Positions 8,724-16,403 of a DNA stretch of 27,550 nt are shown in pieces (positions within the stretch are counted from its first letter, which is position 1; each line of letters begins with the position of its first letter). A model generated the notes under the pieces. That model was not told where the DNA came from and searched no databases. It was given only the letters and a program-made list of their open reading frames with translations. This DNA is from an uncultured Acidaminococcus sp. Lineage in GTDB: Bacteria; Bacillota; Negativicutes; Acidaminococcales; Acidaminococcaceae. Made by a program: the position numbers and the translations under genes. The DNA lies in NCBI GenBank assembly GCA_905213155.1, contig CAJMHI010000024.1, positions 1 through 27,550 on the forward strand. Direction: 5' to 3'.

Positions 8724-9776
8724 CTATTTTATTCCCTGCTGCTCCACAAAGGTTGCCAGTTTTGCATGGGGCCCAGCCAGGGGAAAGCTCTCCCACTGCT
8801 GTGGCGTAAAATACGCACAAATCCCCGGAAAGGGGCGTCCTCCCAGCATCCGGTAGGCTGTCATATGCCAGATCTGATGGGTAAAGACATGCTTATGGGA
8901 CCAAAGAATTTCTCCTGCTTTGCCCAGCAGTTTGGCTTCCAGCTGGGCTTGGGCTTCTTCCAGACTTTTTCCGGAAAGAACCATGGGAAATTCCCACATA
9001 GAGGCCAGCATGCCCGTTTCCGGCCGGCGGTATAGCAAAAAGCTTTCCCCTTGTATCATAATCCCCACAGCAGCATAGAATTCTTTCTGCGGGGCTTTCT
9101 TTTTCCGCAGGGGCAGTACCTGTGTCAAATTTTCTCTAAAGGCCCGGCACTGGGTGCGGAGCGGGCACATGTCGCACCGGGGGGCTTTGGGAATGCAAAT
9201 TTCCGCACCCAGATCCATCAATGCTTCATTAAAGGACCCGGGCCGCTCTGCAGGGATTATCTTTTCCGCCAACTCCGTAATTTTCTTTTTGCCTGTACTG
9301 CTCAGCACATCTTCCTTCACGGCGTACAAACGAGCCAGGACCCGTAGCAGATTGCCGTCAACCGCAGGGATTTTTTCTCCAAAAGCCAGGGAAGCAATCG
9401 CCCCGGCTGTATAGTCCCCAATGCCCGGCAGTTTTCGCAGCGCTACACTGTTACCAGGCAAAATGCCATCATATTCCAGAACTACTTTTTGGGCGGCACG
9501 GTGCAGATTTCGGGCCCGGCTGTAATAACCCAGCCCCTGCCAGGCCCGCAGCACATCCGCTTCCTGGGCCTGGGCCAAGGCAGTAATCGTGGGAAATTGT
9601 TCCATCCAGCGGGTAAAATAGGCTTTCACTGCTTCCGTTCGGGTCTGCTGAAGCATGATTTCCGACACCCACACCTGGTAGGGATTGCGGGGGTGGTCTT
9701 TTCGCCAGGGCAGTTCCCTGTGGTTTTCGTCAAACCAGGAAAGTAGCCGTGTTGGCCAGTTATTTTCTGGGATCAA
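8724..9776 (-). CDS. mutY: Adenine DNA glycosylase MutY
   Basis: Removes adenine mispaired with 8-oxoguanine. The start is TTG 9776, six bases after a perfect AGGAGG (minus strand, 9788-9783). This gives 350 residues and a 17-base overlap with the Nudix gene; the longer open frame upstream is not supported. Catalytic E39 is in SEIMLQQT, the helix-hairpin-helix is LPGIGDYTAGAI (116-127), and catalytic D140 is in AVDGN. The 4Fe-4S cysteines are C194, C201, C204 and C210. The C-terminal 8-oxoG recognition domain begins near 233 and contains an F-T-H loop (298-300), the counterpart of the FSH loop. All functional residues are present. Confidence 0.95.
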   Translation of the reverse strand: MIPENNWPTRLLSWFDENHRELPWRKDHPRNPYQVWVSEIMLQQTRTEAVKAYFTRWMEQFPTITALAQAQEADVLRAWQGLGYYSRARNLHRAAQKVVLEYDGILPGNSVALRKLPGIGDYTAGAIASLAFGEKIPAVDGNLLRVLARLYAVKEDVLSSTGKKKITELAEKIIPAERPGSFNEALMDLGAEICIPKAPRCDMCPLRTQCRAFRENLTQVLPLRKKKAPQKEFYAAVGIMIQGESFLLYRRPETGMLASMWEFPMVLSGKSLEEAQAQLEAKLLGKAGEILWSHKHVFTHQIWHMTAYRMLGGRPFPGICAYFTPQQWESFPLAGPHAKLATFVEQQGIK

Positions 9777-10245
9777 GATGCACCTCCTGAAAGACCGAAT
9801 GCAGGACATGCTCTCCGTCGGGAGCAAAGAAAATAGTTCCCCGCAGCTGCGCTCCGGCTAACAGCTTGGGTAGCCAGATTTTGTCCGCTTCCCACATGGC
9901 TTCATAGGGAAGATCAGCCAGGGAAAACCAGCGAGGTTCCATTTCCTCTGACACGGTGACAGTGCCAGACCACTTACGGGCAAAATATACCATACCGCCA
10001 TGGGACCAATTGGCATCCGAAGGCTGGTCAAAATACAAATCTGCCATGAGAGTTAGTGCCTCCTGCTGTACAACAATGCCGCACTCTTCCCGCAGTTCCC
10101 GTGCCGCACATTGGCGCATGGTTTCTCCTGCTTCGATTTTGCCCCCAAAGCCATTCCATTTGCCCACGCCCATGCCCCGGCGCTTGCGTCCCAGAAGGAC
10201 TTTTCCCATTTCATCCAGAAGATACACCAGGGACGTGTCACGCAT
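9760..10245 (-). CDS. MTH1-like Nudix hydrolase (probable oxidised dNTP pyrophosphatase)
   Basis: The 161 residues carry a complete Nudix box (G35-x5-E41-x7-REL-x-EE-x-G). The whole protein resembles animal MTH1 (NUDT1) more than E. coli MutT: GVGKWNGFGGK with N31 at the base-binding Asn position, EMEPRWFSLADLPYEAMW, and the C-terminal HSVFQEV. MTH1 has W-P-D-D in its purine pocket; here it is W118-E-A-D121, so one of the two aspartates is Ala. Likely substrates are 8-oxo-dGTP or other oxidised purine nucleotides. AAGGA lies seven bases before ATG 10245. The gene overlaps the M20 peptidase stop by eight bases and mutY by 17, so translation of the three genes is probably coupled. Confidence 0.88.
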   Translation of the reverse strand: MRDTSLVYLLDEMGKVLLGRKRRGMGVGKWNGFGGKIEAGETMRQCAARELREECGIVVQQEALTLMADLYFDQPSDANWSHGGMVYFARKWSGTVTVSEEMEPRWFSLADLPYEAMWEADKIWLPKLLAGAQLRGTIFFAPDGEHVLHSVFQEVHLDPRK

Positions 10246-11365
10246 CGTGTTTTCCTTCCGTCAGTGCTTTTACCAGTGCCGTAAGAAAGGCAAAACGGGG
10301 CGCCACGCTCTTCACTTCTCCGTATTCTTCCAGCGAGTGCCCATTGCCGCCTACCGGGCCCATGCCGTCAATCGTGGGAACTCCCAGAGCGGAGGTAAAG
10401 TTTCCGTCGCTGCCACCGCCTGTGGACTGCCAGCCAAATTGCAATCCCTGCTTTTGGGCGATTTTGTCCGCCAGGGCACAAAATGCCTTGGATTTTTCCG
10501 TAACGTGCATGGGAGGCCGCACCATGCCGCCTTCCAATTCTACGGTTACCCGGGAGTCAAAAGGATGAGCCGCCAATTTTTTCAAAGCAGCGTCAACCCG
10601 TTCCCCTTCACTCTGCTTTTCAATCCGGATATCAATCATACAGGAACATTCCGCAGCCACCACATTGGCCCCTGTACCGCCATGAATCAGCCCGATGTTT
10701 ACCGTAGTTCCGGCCTTCTTATCGCCCAAGGCGAGGATGGGTTCTCCCCAGCGGATGCATTCGTTAATGGCACTGGCCCCTTTGTCCGGGTTTACGCCGG
10801 CATGAGCCGCAATCCCGTGGAAAGTAATGACATATTTGCAGATGCCTTTTCTGGAATTGACCAGGTCCCCATTGGCTCGGGCGCTTTCCATAATGAGGGC
10901 ATGTGCTGCCTTTTTCGCTTCCCATTCGATTATAGGACGGGAGAAACGGGAACCGATTTCCTCATCCGGGTTAAACAAAAGGCACACATTGCCGCCCGCT
11001 TGTTCCGCCGCTATTTTTTCTGCCAGGTACACCATGAATAAATCCCCGCACTTCATATCCGAAGCACCGGGTCCTTTAAACAGTTCCCCTTCCAGAGAAA
11101 ACGGCCGCTTTTTCGCCTCCCCTTGGGGAAATACGGTATCCATATGTCCTAGTAGTAACACGTCATACTGGTCAGGACTTCCCCATACTGCTTTCAGACA
11201 GGGACCCACTTCCTTGCCAATGGAAATCAGTTCTGTCTTCCAGCCTGCACGTTCCAGCCGGTTTTTAATCCACGCCGCCACTTGGGCCGTGCCCTCCGGA
11301 TAGCGGCTGAATGAATCCATATTCACCAGCTCAGCCAAATCCTTAAAATAACGTTCTATATCCAT
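10238..11365 (-). CDS. M20-family metallopeptidase, glutamate carboxypeptidase (CPG2)-like
   Basis: A di-zinc exopeptidase of the M20A/carboxypeptidase G2 group, which typically removes C-terminal glutamate or acts on small acyl-amino acids. The 375 residues keep the expected ligands: H74 and D76 in LGHMDTVFP, D103 in GPGASDMKCG, E135 and E136 in NPDEEIGS, E160 in IMESARANGDLV, and a C-terminal His in NGHSLEEYGEV. The central lid (GICKYVITFHGIAAHAG) is the dimerisation domain. There is no signal peptide, so it acts in the cytoplasm. GGGGG precedes ATG 11365 by about eight bases. It lies 90 bases after pxpC in the same direction, suggesting glutamate salvage. The substrate is not determined. 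Confidence 0.88.
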   Translation of the reverse strand: MDIERYFKDLAELVNMDSFSRYPEGTAQVAAWIKNRLERAGWKTELISIGKEVGPCLKAVWGSPDQYDVLLLGHMDTVFPQGEAKKRPFSLEGELFKGPGASDMKCGDLFMVYLAEKIAAEQAGGNVCLLFNPDEEIGSRFSRPIIEWEAKKAAHALIMESARANGDLVNSRKGICKYVITFHGIAAHAGVNPDKGASAINECIRWGEPILALGDKKAGTTVNIGLIHGGTGANVVAAECSCMIDIRIEKQSEGERVDAALKKLAAHPFDSRVTVELEGGMVRPPMHVTEKSKAFCALADKIAQKQGLQFGWQSTGGGSDGNFTSALGVPTIDGMGPVGGNGHSLEEYGEVKSVAPRFAFLTALVKALTEGKHDA

Positions 11366-11387
11366 GGAGCTTTCCCCCTTTTGAAAG

Positions 11388-11450
11388 AACCGCCCTCCGT
11401 CCGGTTCCTATAGGAACGTACATTCCCATAGAAGCCGCCAAAGGGCGGTT
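11388..11450 (-). other. Structured intergenic region with mutually exclusive hairpins
   Basis: Between pxpC and the M20 gene. In the minus-strand RNA, AACCGCCCT (11450-11442) can pair with AGGGCGGTT (11396-11388) across about 45 bases. Alternatively its CCGCC can pair at once with GGCGG as a short CCGCC-CTTT-GGCGG hairpin just after the pxpC stop. A perfect 14-bp palindrome, GTTCCTATAGGAAC, lies inside (11404-11417). Sharing of one arm by two hairpins resembles an attenuator, but neither hairpin has a strong U tract. Confidence 0.45.
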
Positions 11451-11455
11451 TGTGA

Positions 11456-12442
11456 TTACCGTTTCACCATCTGGCGCACCTGCTCCAGAAAAGCTTCCTG
11501 CTTTGCCAAAGCGTTTTCCGCCTGTGTCAGGCTAACCGGTGCGAAATAAATCGTCCCGCCAGGTTTCATCTGGGCCAGCCGGGGCAGATCGGCCTGGATC
11601 ACCTGTCCGATTTTCGCATAGCCGCCGGTGGTCTGCCGGTCCGCCATAAGGATAATGGGATTACCATCTGCCGGTACCTGAATGGAGCCAAAAGAAACCG
11701 GCTCAGAGATGAGTTCCAGGCTGGTGTCCTTGTACGGGAGCGCCGCACCGCTCAGCCGATACCCCATCCGGTCGGACTGAGGCGTAATGGTATACGGGCT
11801 GGTAAAGAACGTGTGCAGGGTATCCTGGGTAAACCACTCCGTCTGCAGGCCCTCCGTGACCCGGATGGGCTCCGTACTGAACAGGTCCTCATTGGGAACG
11901 GACCAGCCCATGCTGGCAAAAGGTTTCCCGCTTTGCCGGGAAAGGGCTGCCACTAAGTTTTCCTGCTCCGGTGACAATTCGCCTGTAGAAAGCTCCGTAC
12001 CATCCTGCAAAGGCCCTCCATTCACGCCGCCGATTTTAGCACGCAAATAGGTGCTCTTGCTGTCCATCACCACAGGGACATCAAAACCGCCGGCTACCGT
12101 AAGATACCCTCTTGCGCCTTCTGCTGCAAAACCAAAGGACAAGGTACTGTCTTCGCTGACATATACGGCCCGATTCCTGGGTACCGGTTTGCCGCCCAGT
12201 TTGGCTCCCAGATCGGCCCCGGTAAGGGCAAAGACCACCCCTGCCGGCAGTTGCAGGAAAGGTCCGCTCATGGTCATTTCCAGAGCTCCTTCATTTTCTT
12301 TATTGCCCACCAGAATATTGCCCAGCTTCAGGCTGAACAAATCCATGGCTCCGCTGACCAGCACGCCATATTTCTGGAATCCGTAGCGTCCCGTATCCTG
12401 AAGTGTGGTGAGAGGCCCTCCTTTTTTCACACTGATTTTCAT
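11456..12442 (-). CDS. pxpC: 5-oxoprolinase subunit C (KipA family)
   Basis: Subunit of the ATP-dependent bacterial 5-oxoprolinase PxpABC, which opens 5-oxoproline to glutamate. The 328 residues show the KipA/biotin-dependent carboxyltransferase pattern: GGPLTTLQDTGRYGFQKYGV and SGAMDLFSLKLGNILVGN at the N-terminus, then MTMSGPFLQLP, a central DRMGYRLSG, and GSIQVPADGNPIILMADRQTTGGYAKIG. GGAGG lies six bases before ATG 12442. The start overlaps the pxpB stop as ATGA. It is the last of the pxp genes and is followed by the hairpin region at 11388-11450. Confidence 0.94.
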   Translation of the reverse strand: MKISVKKGGPLTTLQDTGRYGFQKYGVLVSGAMDLFSLKLGNILVGNKENEGALEMTMSGPFLQLPAGVVFALTGADLGAKLGGKPVPRNRAVYVSEDSTLSFGFAAEGARGYLTVAGGFDVPVVMDSKSTYLRAKIGGVNGGPLQDGTELSTGELSPEQENLVAALSRQSGKPFASMGWSVPNEDLFSTEPIRVTEGLQTEWFTQDTLHTFFTSPYTITPQSDRMGYRLSGAALPYKDTSLELISEPVSFGSIQVPADGNPIILMADRQTTGGYAKIGQVIQADLPRLAQMKPGGTIYFAPVSLTQAENALAKQEAFLEQVRQMVKR

Positions 12443-13209
12443 TGGGCTCCTCCTTCCTTCTCCTGGGCAGCCAGGCTTTCATATTCCTGGGGCGTAATGG
12501 CATAAAATTCCAGCCGGTCCCCTGCCTGAAGCAGGCTGGGATGCGCCAAATCCCAGGGACGGAAAAGCGCCAGGGGCGTCCTTCCGATGAGTTGCCACCC
12601 GCCAGGGGTTTCAAGCGGATAGGCGCCGGTCTGGGAACCGGCAATGCCCACAGATCCCACCGGGATTTTCAGACGGGGTGTTTTTTTCCGGGGAGTAGCA
12701 ATTTCCGGTGGCAAGCCGCCCACATAGGGAAAACCCGGAGCAAATCCGATCATATACACCAGATAATCCCCGCCTGTATGGATTTTCACCACTTCATCCG
12801 GTGTCATGTGGTGATAGGCCGCCACTTCTTCCAAATCCGGGCCGTAGTCCCCGCCATAACACACAGGGATCCGGATCTTGTCCCGGGCCGTTTCCTGCTG
12901 GAAGGTGATGTTTTTCAAAATGTTGTCCACAATCCCGGATACCGCCCGATAGCCCTTGGACAGGACCGGGTCTTCCGGCAAGTCGACACTTCTGGCTACT
13001 TCCAAGGGATCATAGAAAATCGTCACCCCAGTATAGGATGCTTCACATTCCAGCATGCCGGGGAAAGGATGGGCTTCCAGTTCCGTCAGCATTGCCCTGG
13101 CACATTGCAGGATGGCAGGTTCAATGGCATTGCCAAAGGAAACCATCAGGCCTCCTTCCCCCACCGGACGGATTTTGGCCTGTTGCAAATACGTTTCTGC
13201 ACTTTCCAA
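12439..13209 (-). CDS. pxpB: 5-oxoprolinase subunit B (KipI family)
   Basis: Partner of PxpC and PxpA in cytoplasmic 5-oxoprolinase; the Bacillus homologue KipI was first known as an inhibitor of sporulation kinase A. The start is TTG 13209, nine bases after AGGAGG. The protein has 256 residues. KipI features include RPVGEGGLMVSFGNAIEPAI near the start, YTGVTIFYDP, IPVCYGGDYGPDLEEVA, the hallmark YMIGFAPGFPYVGGLPP, and PVGSVGIAGSQTGAYPLETPGGW. It lies 53 bases after pxpA and overlaps pxpC by four bases, so the two subunits are probably made in equal amounts. Confidence 0.94.
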   Translation of the reverse strand: MESAETYLQQAKIRPVGEGGLMVSFGNAIEPAILQCARAMLTELEAHPFPGMLECEASYTGVTIFYDPLEVARSVDLPEDPVLSKGYRAVSGIVDNILKNITFQQETARDKIRIPVCYGGDYGPDLEEVAAYHHMTPDEVVKIHTGGDYLVYMIGFAPGFPYVGGLPPEIATPRKKTPRLKIPVGSVGIAGSQTGAYPLETPGGWQLIGRTPLALFRPWDLAHPSLLQAGDRLEFYAITPQEYESLAAQEKEGGAQ

Positions 13210-13262
13210 GATATAAGGCCTCCTCTACTTTTTTTAGGTTTTGCGTTGCAATAAGGAGCGTC

Positions 13263-14033
13263 TTATTTCAAGAATGTGCCAGCAGCCGCAATTTCCACGT
13301 CGTTGTCCTGTAAGGCCTTGCGGATCTTCTGGGTAAAGAGCAGCGCTTTCTCCCCGTCCCCATGAACGCAGATGGTGTCGGCTTTTACCGGGATCACCTT
13401 GCCGCTAAGGCCGGTTGCCTGGCCTTTTAACACCATGGAAAGCACTTGGGCAATGGATTGGTCTTCATCAGTAATCATGGCGCCGGGCTGGGTGCGGGGC
13501 GTCAAGGAACCATCATCCTGATAGCTACGGTCCGCAAACACTTCCGAAGCCACTTTTAATCCGACCTTTTCCGCCGCCTTTACGCTTTCGCTGCCTGCCA
13601 GGGCAAAGAGGATAATATCCGGATCCACATCATAAATGGCCTGGGCAATGGCTTCTGCCAGCTTCGGATCTTTGGCGGCCATATTGTACATGGCCCCATG
13701 GGGTTTTACGTGCTGGAGTTTCTTTCCCGCCGTCTTGGCAAAAGCAGCCAGCGCCCCCACCTGGTACACCACCATGCTGTACACGTCCGCCGGGGACACA
13801 GCCATCTTCCGACGTCCAAAGCCTACCAGGTCCGGATAGCCAGGATGAGCACCCAGAGCCACACCGCTTTTAACGGCCAGTTCCACCGTTTTTTTCATCA
13901 CGGAAGGATCCCCCGCATGAAATCCGCAGGCGATGTTAGCACTGGTCACCAGCGGCAGCACATCGCTATCCCGCCCAATCTTGTACGCGCCAAAACTTTC
14001 TCCCAAATCAGAGTTCAGATCCACGACTTTCAT
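13263..14033 (-). CDS. pxpA: 5-oxoprolinase subunit A (LamB/YcsF family)
   Basis: The 256-residue PxpA subunit of 5-oxoprolinase. It opens with the family signature DLNSDLGESFGAYKIG, then TSANIACGFHAGDP, GALGAHPGYPDLVGFGRR-type motifs (here ALGAHPGYPD), VKPHGAMYN, EVFADRSYQDDGSLTPR and ICVHGDG. AAAGGAGA lies eight bases before ATG 14033. It lies between the NRAMP-like transporter (37 bases upstream) and pxpB. Together these four genes look like a complete uptake-and-cleavage unit for 5-oxoproline; the transport half is inference. Confidence 0.95.
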   Translation of the reverse strand: MKVVDLNSDLGESFGAYKIGRDSDVLPLVTSANIACGFHAGDPSVMKKTVELAVKSGVALGAHPGYPDLVGFGRRKMAVSPADVYSMVVYQVGALAAFAKTAGKKLQHVKPHGAMYNMAAKDPKLAEAIAQAIYDVDPDIILFALAGSESVKAAEKVGLKVASEVFADRSYQDDGSLTPRTQPGAMITDEDQSIAQVLSMVLKGQATGLSGKVIPVKADTICVHGDGEKALLFTQKIRKALQDNDVEIAAAGTFLK

Positions 14034-14070
14034 AGTGCAAATCTCCTTTCTGTTTGCCAGTTTACAACCG

Positions 14071-15261
14071 TTAGCCTAAAAGCTGCGGAATCATTTTTAG
14101 CACCGTTTGCACGCCCATATACAGCATGACAAGGAACACCAGCCAGCCTGTCACAAAGAGGAAACGAGAATGTTTGTAATTTGTACCCACAATAGTGGCC
14201 TTCTGGGACGCCAGCAGGAGGCTGCCCAGGACGATGGGGAGAATCAGACCGTTTAAGGCCCCCACTACCACCAGTACCGTTACCGGTCTGCCGATAAAGG
14301 AGAAGATGAAGGTACTGAAAATAATAAACCCAATGATGAGATAGCGGTGGTATTTTTCCAAGGTGGGGCTGAAGGTCCGGATAAAGGACACGGACGTATA
14401 GGCACAGCCCACTACGGATGTAATGGCAGCGGACCACATCACGATCCCAAAGATCTTATACCCGATATCCCCTACGGCCAGCTGGAATACAGAAGCCGGC
14501 GGGTTGGCAGGGTTAAGTTTAAGCCCCTGGGAAATAACCCCCAAAGTCGCTAAGAACAGCAGAATCCGCATTAAGCTGGTAATGCCAATCCCCATGGCGG
14601 AGCTACGGTTTACCTGCCCCATATTTTCCACCCCGGTAATCCCCGCTTCCAAAAGGCGGTGTCCTCCGGCAAAGGTAATGTACCCGCCTACGCTACCGCC
14701 GACCAGCGTTACAATGCTCATCACATCAACCATATCCGGCATCACAGTTTTCTGCAGTGCCAGGCCAATGGGCGGATGGGACGTAAGAGCCACGTACACG
14801 GTCAACAGGACCATAATGCCGCCTACAATCTGGGCAAATTTGTCCATCAAGGTCCCAGCGCTTTTGTTTAAAAAGATAAATACAGCAATCACCATACTGA
14901 TTAAGGCACCGGTGACCGGTGAAATCCCAAAGAGTACGTTCAGCCCCAAACCGGCACCCCCGATGTTGCCGATGTTAAAGGCAAGGCCCCCTGCCACCAC
15001 AAGGGCGGATACCAGATACCCCAGCCCTGGCAATAGGGAGTTAGCAATGTCCTGCCCTGGTTTCTTTGCTGCGGCGATGATCCGCCACACATTCAGCTGG
15101 GTAATAGCATGAATGATGATCGTGGCCAGGATCACAAAGCCAAAGCTGGCCCCAAGTCTTCCGGTAAAGACAGTGGTCTGGGTCAAAAATCCCGGCCCAA
15201 TGGCGGATGTGGCCATCAGGAAAGCCGCACCCAATAGTACGCTCAAATTTGATTCCTTCAT
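14071..15261 (-). CDS. NRAMP-fold membrane transporter lacking metal ligands (YcsG-like)
   Basis: A 396-residue integral membrane protein with about eleven hydrophobic segments and the NRAMP-like start ATSAIGPGFLTQTT. True Mn/Fe NRAMP transporters have DPGN in helix 1 and MPH in helix 6. Here helix 1 reads G22-P-G-F25 and the helix 6 region reads GGYITFAGGH (192-201), so the metal-binding Asp, Asn and Met are missing. The Bacillus pxpA (ycsF) gene also has an NRAMP-family neighbour, ycsG. The likely cargo is 5-oxoproline or a similar organic acid rather than a metal, but this is inferred only from context and the missing ligands. GGAGG lies six bases before ATG 15261. Confidence 0.85.
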   Translation of the reverse strand: MKESNLSVLLGAAFLMATSAIGPGFLTQTTVFTGRLGASFGFVILATIIIHAITQLNVWRIIAAAKKPGQDIANSLLPGLGYLVSALVVAGGLAFNIGNIGGAGLGLNVLFGISPVTGALISMVIAVFIFLNKSAGTLMDKFAQIVGGIMVLLTVYVALTSHPPIGLALQKTVMPDMVDVMSIVTLVGGSVGGYITFAGGHRLLEAGITGVENMGQVNRSSAMGIGITSLMRILLFLATLGVISQGLKLNPANPPASVFQLAVGDIGYKIFGIVMWSAAITSVVGCAYTSVSFIRTFSPTLEKYHRYLIIGFIIFSTFIFSFIGRPVTVLVVVGALNGLILPIVLGSLLLASQKATIVGTNYKHSRFLFVTGWLVFLVMLYMGVQTVLKMIPQLLG

Positions 15262-15311
15262 GTTTTGCCTCCGTTTCTAATTGGTATTTTCCTGCTTATC
15301 CTGCAAAACAA
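15258..15311 (-). CDS. Possible 17-residue leader peptide before the NRAMP-like gene
   Basis: A perfect AGGAGG (minus strand, 15322-15317) lies five bases before TTG 15311. It opens a short frame of mostly basic residues (FCRISRKIPIRNGGKT after the start) that ends in a TGA overlapping the ATG of the transporter as ATGA. A strong ribosome binding site 60 bases ahead of the real gene otherwise has no purpose. A second reading from a TTG five bases further in gives a nine-residue peptide. The frame is short and may be chance. Confidence 0.35.
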   Translation of the reverse strand: MFCRISRKIPIRNGGKT

Positions 15312-15353
15312 TGGCTCCTCCTTTCCGCTAGAATCAACTGCACTCACCGTTTT

Positions 15354-15381
15354 ATTATACACTATCACAAAGCCCCGTTAA
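15354..15381 (-). promoter_or_regulatory. Promoter of the NRAMP-pxpABC operon
   Basis: Minus strand: a perfect -10 TATAAT (15359-15354) and a -35 of TTAACG (15381-15376, four of six matches to TTGACA), with a 16-bp spacer. Transcription would start near 15347, leaving an 85-base leader that contains the AGGAGG site and the possible leader ORF. Confidence 0.55.
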
Positions 15382-15418
15382 TAGAATTTTTCACCATTTG
15401 CGCTATATTTTTCATACG

Positions 15419-15459
15419 ACAAAATCCCCACAAACCGGAATTTCCAGTCTGTGAGGATT
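15419..15459 (-). repeat. Hairpin repeat, copy 1 (downstream of dodA)
   Basis: A 41-bp element, 39 of 41 bases identical to copy 2 at 16404-16444. As minus-strand RNA the two arms pair over about 16-18 bp with three G-U wobbles and no mismatch. On the plus strand those wobbles become A-C mismatches, so it is shaped to fold in transcripts running off dodA. The hairpin is followed by TTTTGTC, so it is a probable though weak terminator. Confidence 0.75.
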
Positions 15460-15526
15460 GATGTAGTTATTCGTTTTTAGTTCTCAAGTCACTAAATTTC
15501 AAAAGATAATCAAAAGATACAGTGTT

Positions 15527-16300
15527 TCACCCAAACACGAATCCCGTCATCGCCATGGAGCCAAGGTTGCAGACGTTGTTAAAAACTTTGGCCTTATCCC
15601 CGCCAGCTGCTCCCAGGCAATAGAGAAGAGGCAAATAATGGTCGGGCGTCGGCACTGCATAAGCGGCATCCGGAGCTGACTGGTAGTGTACCACGTTGTC
15701 CGTATTGCCAGCGAGAACGTTCTCTATGATAAACTGGTTGAAACGCAGTGTCATCTCCGTTCCGCCCGGATTATCCCACTCTACCTGTTGAAGATTATGT
15801 ACAATATTACCGCTACCGAAAATTAGAAATCCCTCATCCCGTAAGGGAGATAGTTTTTTCCCCATTTCCAGAATTACCTCGCCGCTGCGCAGCCCATCCA
15901 CAGAAAGCTGTACGACAGGAATATCCGCAGCTGGGAACATGCGAACCAACACGGTCCATGTGCCATGGTCAATACCCCATTCATTATTCACGGAGACATC
16001 GGTGCCCAGTAATTCCTGCACACGCTGTGATAATTCCCAGCAGCCTTTGACCGGGTATCTGACCGCATACAATTCTTTCGGGAAGCCGTACATATCATAG
16101 ATCTGCTTTGGTTGTTCCGCAGTTTGTACAAAAGTGCCCCGGGTATACCAATGGGCCGAAATCGCCAGGATTGCTTTTGGCCGCCCGTATTCTTTTAAAA
16201 TTTTTTGTCCTATTTCTACCATGCCTTGCGTAATAGTATCATGGCGGAGGGCAATCATCGGATCGCCGTGCCCGGAAAACACTACTGGCATTTTTCTCAT
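15527..16300 (-). CDS. DODA-type extradiol ring-opening dioxygenase (YgiD-like)
   Basis: A 257-residue member of the LigB-like/DODA family, non-haem metal enzymes that open catechol-type rings using oxygen; E. coli YgiD acts on DOPA. The candidate ligands are all present: H11 in FSGHGDPM, H50 in ISAHWYT and H221 in PTPDHYLPLLYCLG. A likely catalytic H112 lies in GIDHGTWTVL. GSGNIVHNL and the C-terminal SMAMTGFVFG are also typical. GGGG lies eight bases before ATG 16300. The gene has its own promoter and stands alone between two copies of one hairpin repeat. An oxygen-using enzyme is surprising if the host is anaerobic, so the physiological reaction may differ. Confidence 0.9.
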   Translation of the reverse strand: MRKMPVVFSGHGDPMIALRHDTITQGMVEIGQKILKEYGRPKAILAISAHWYTRGTFVQTAEQPKQIYDMYGFPKELYAVRYPVKGCWELSQRVQELLGTDVSVNNEWGIDHGTWTVLVRMFPAADIPVVQLSVDGLRSGEVILEMGKKLSPLRDEGFLIFGSGNIVHNLQQVEWDNPGGTEMTLRFNQFIIENVLAGNTDNVVHYQSAPDAAYAVPTPDHYLPLLYCLGAAGGDKAKVFNNVCNLGSMAMTGFVFG

Positions 16301-16349
16301 AGTATGCGCCCCTTTGTGTAGTTCTTTATTTAGAATACCTTACCCTTTA

Positions 16350-16377
16350 ATCATACTCCGTCCAGGCCAAAATGCAA
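16350..16377 (-). promoter_or_regulatory. Probable promoter of the DODA-type gene
   Basis: Minus strand: -35 TTGCAT (16377-16372), a 16-bp spacer and -10 TATGAT (16355-16350), about 50 bases before the start codon and just downstream of hairpin repeat copy 2. Four to five matches in each hexamer make it plausible but not certain. Confidence 0.45.
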
Positions 16378-16403
16378 CAACGCTTACCGGTTCTCCCTAA
16401 ACA

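Noticed and set aside
9956..11041. 361-codon plus-strand open frame
   Set aside because: Antisense shadow of the Nudix and M20 genes; the composition looks non-coding.
11388..11450. T-box riboswitch
   Set aside because: AGGGCGGTTCTTT only loosely resembles the T-box core AGGGTGGNACCGCG; no specifier stem is seen and the downstream gene is not a typical T-box target.
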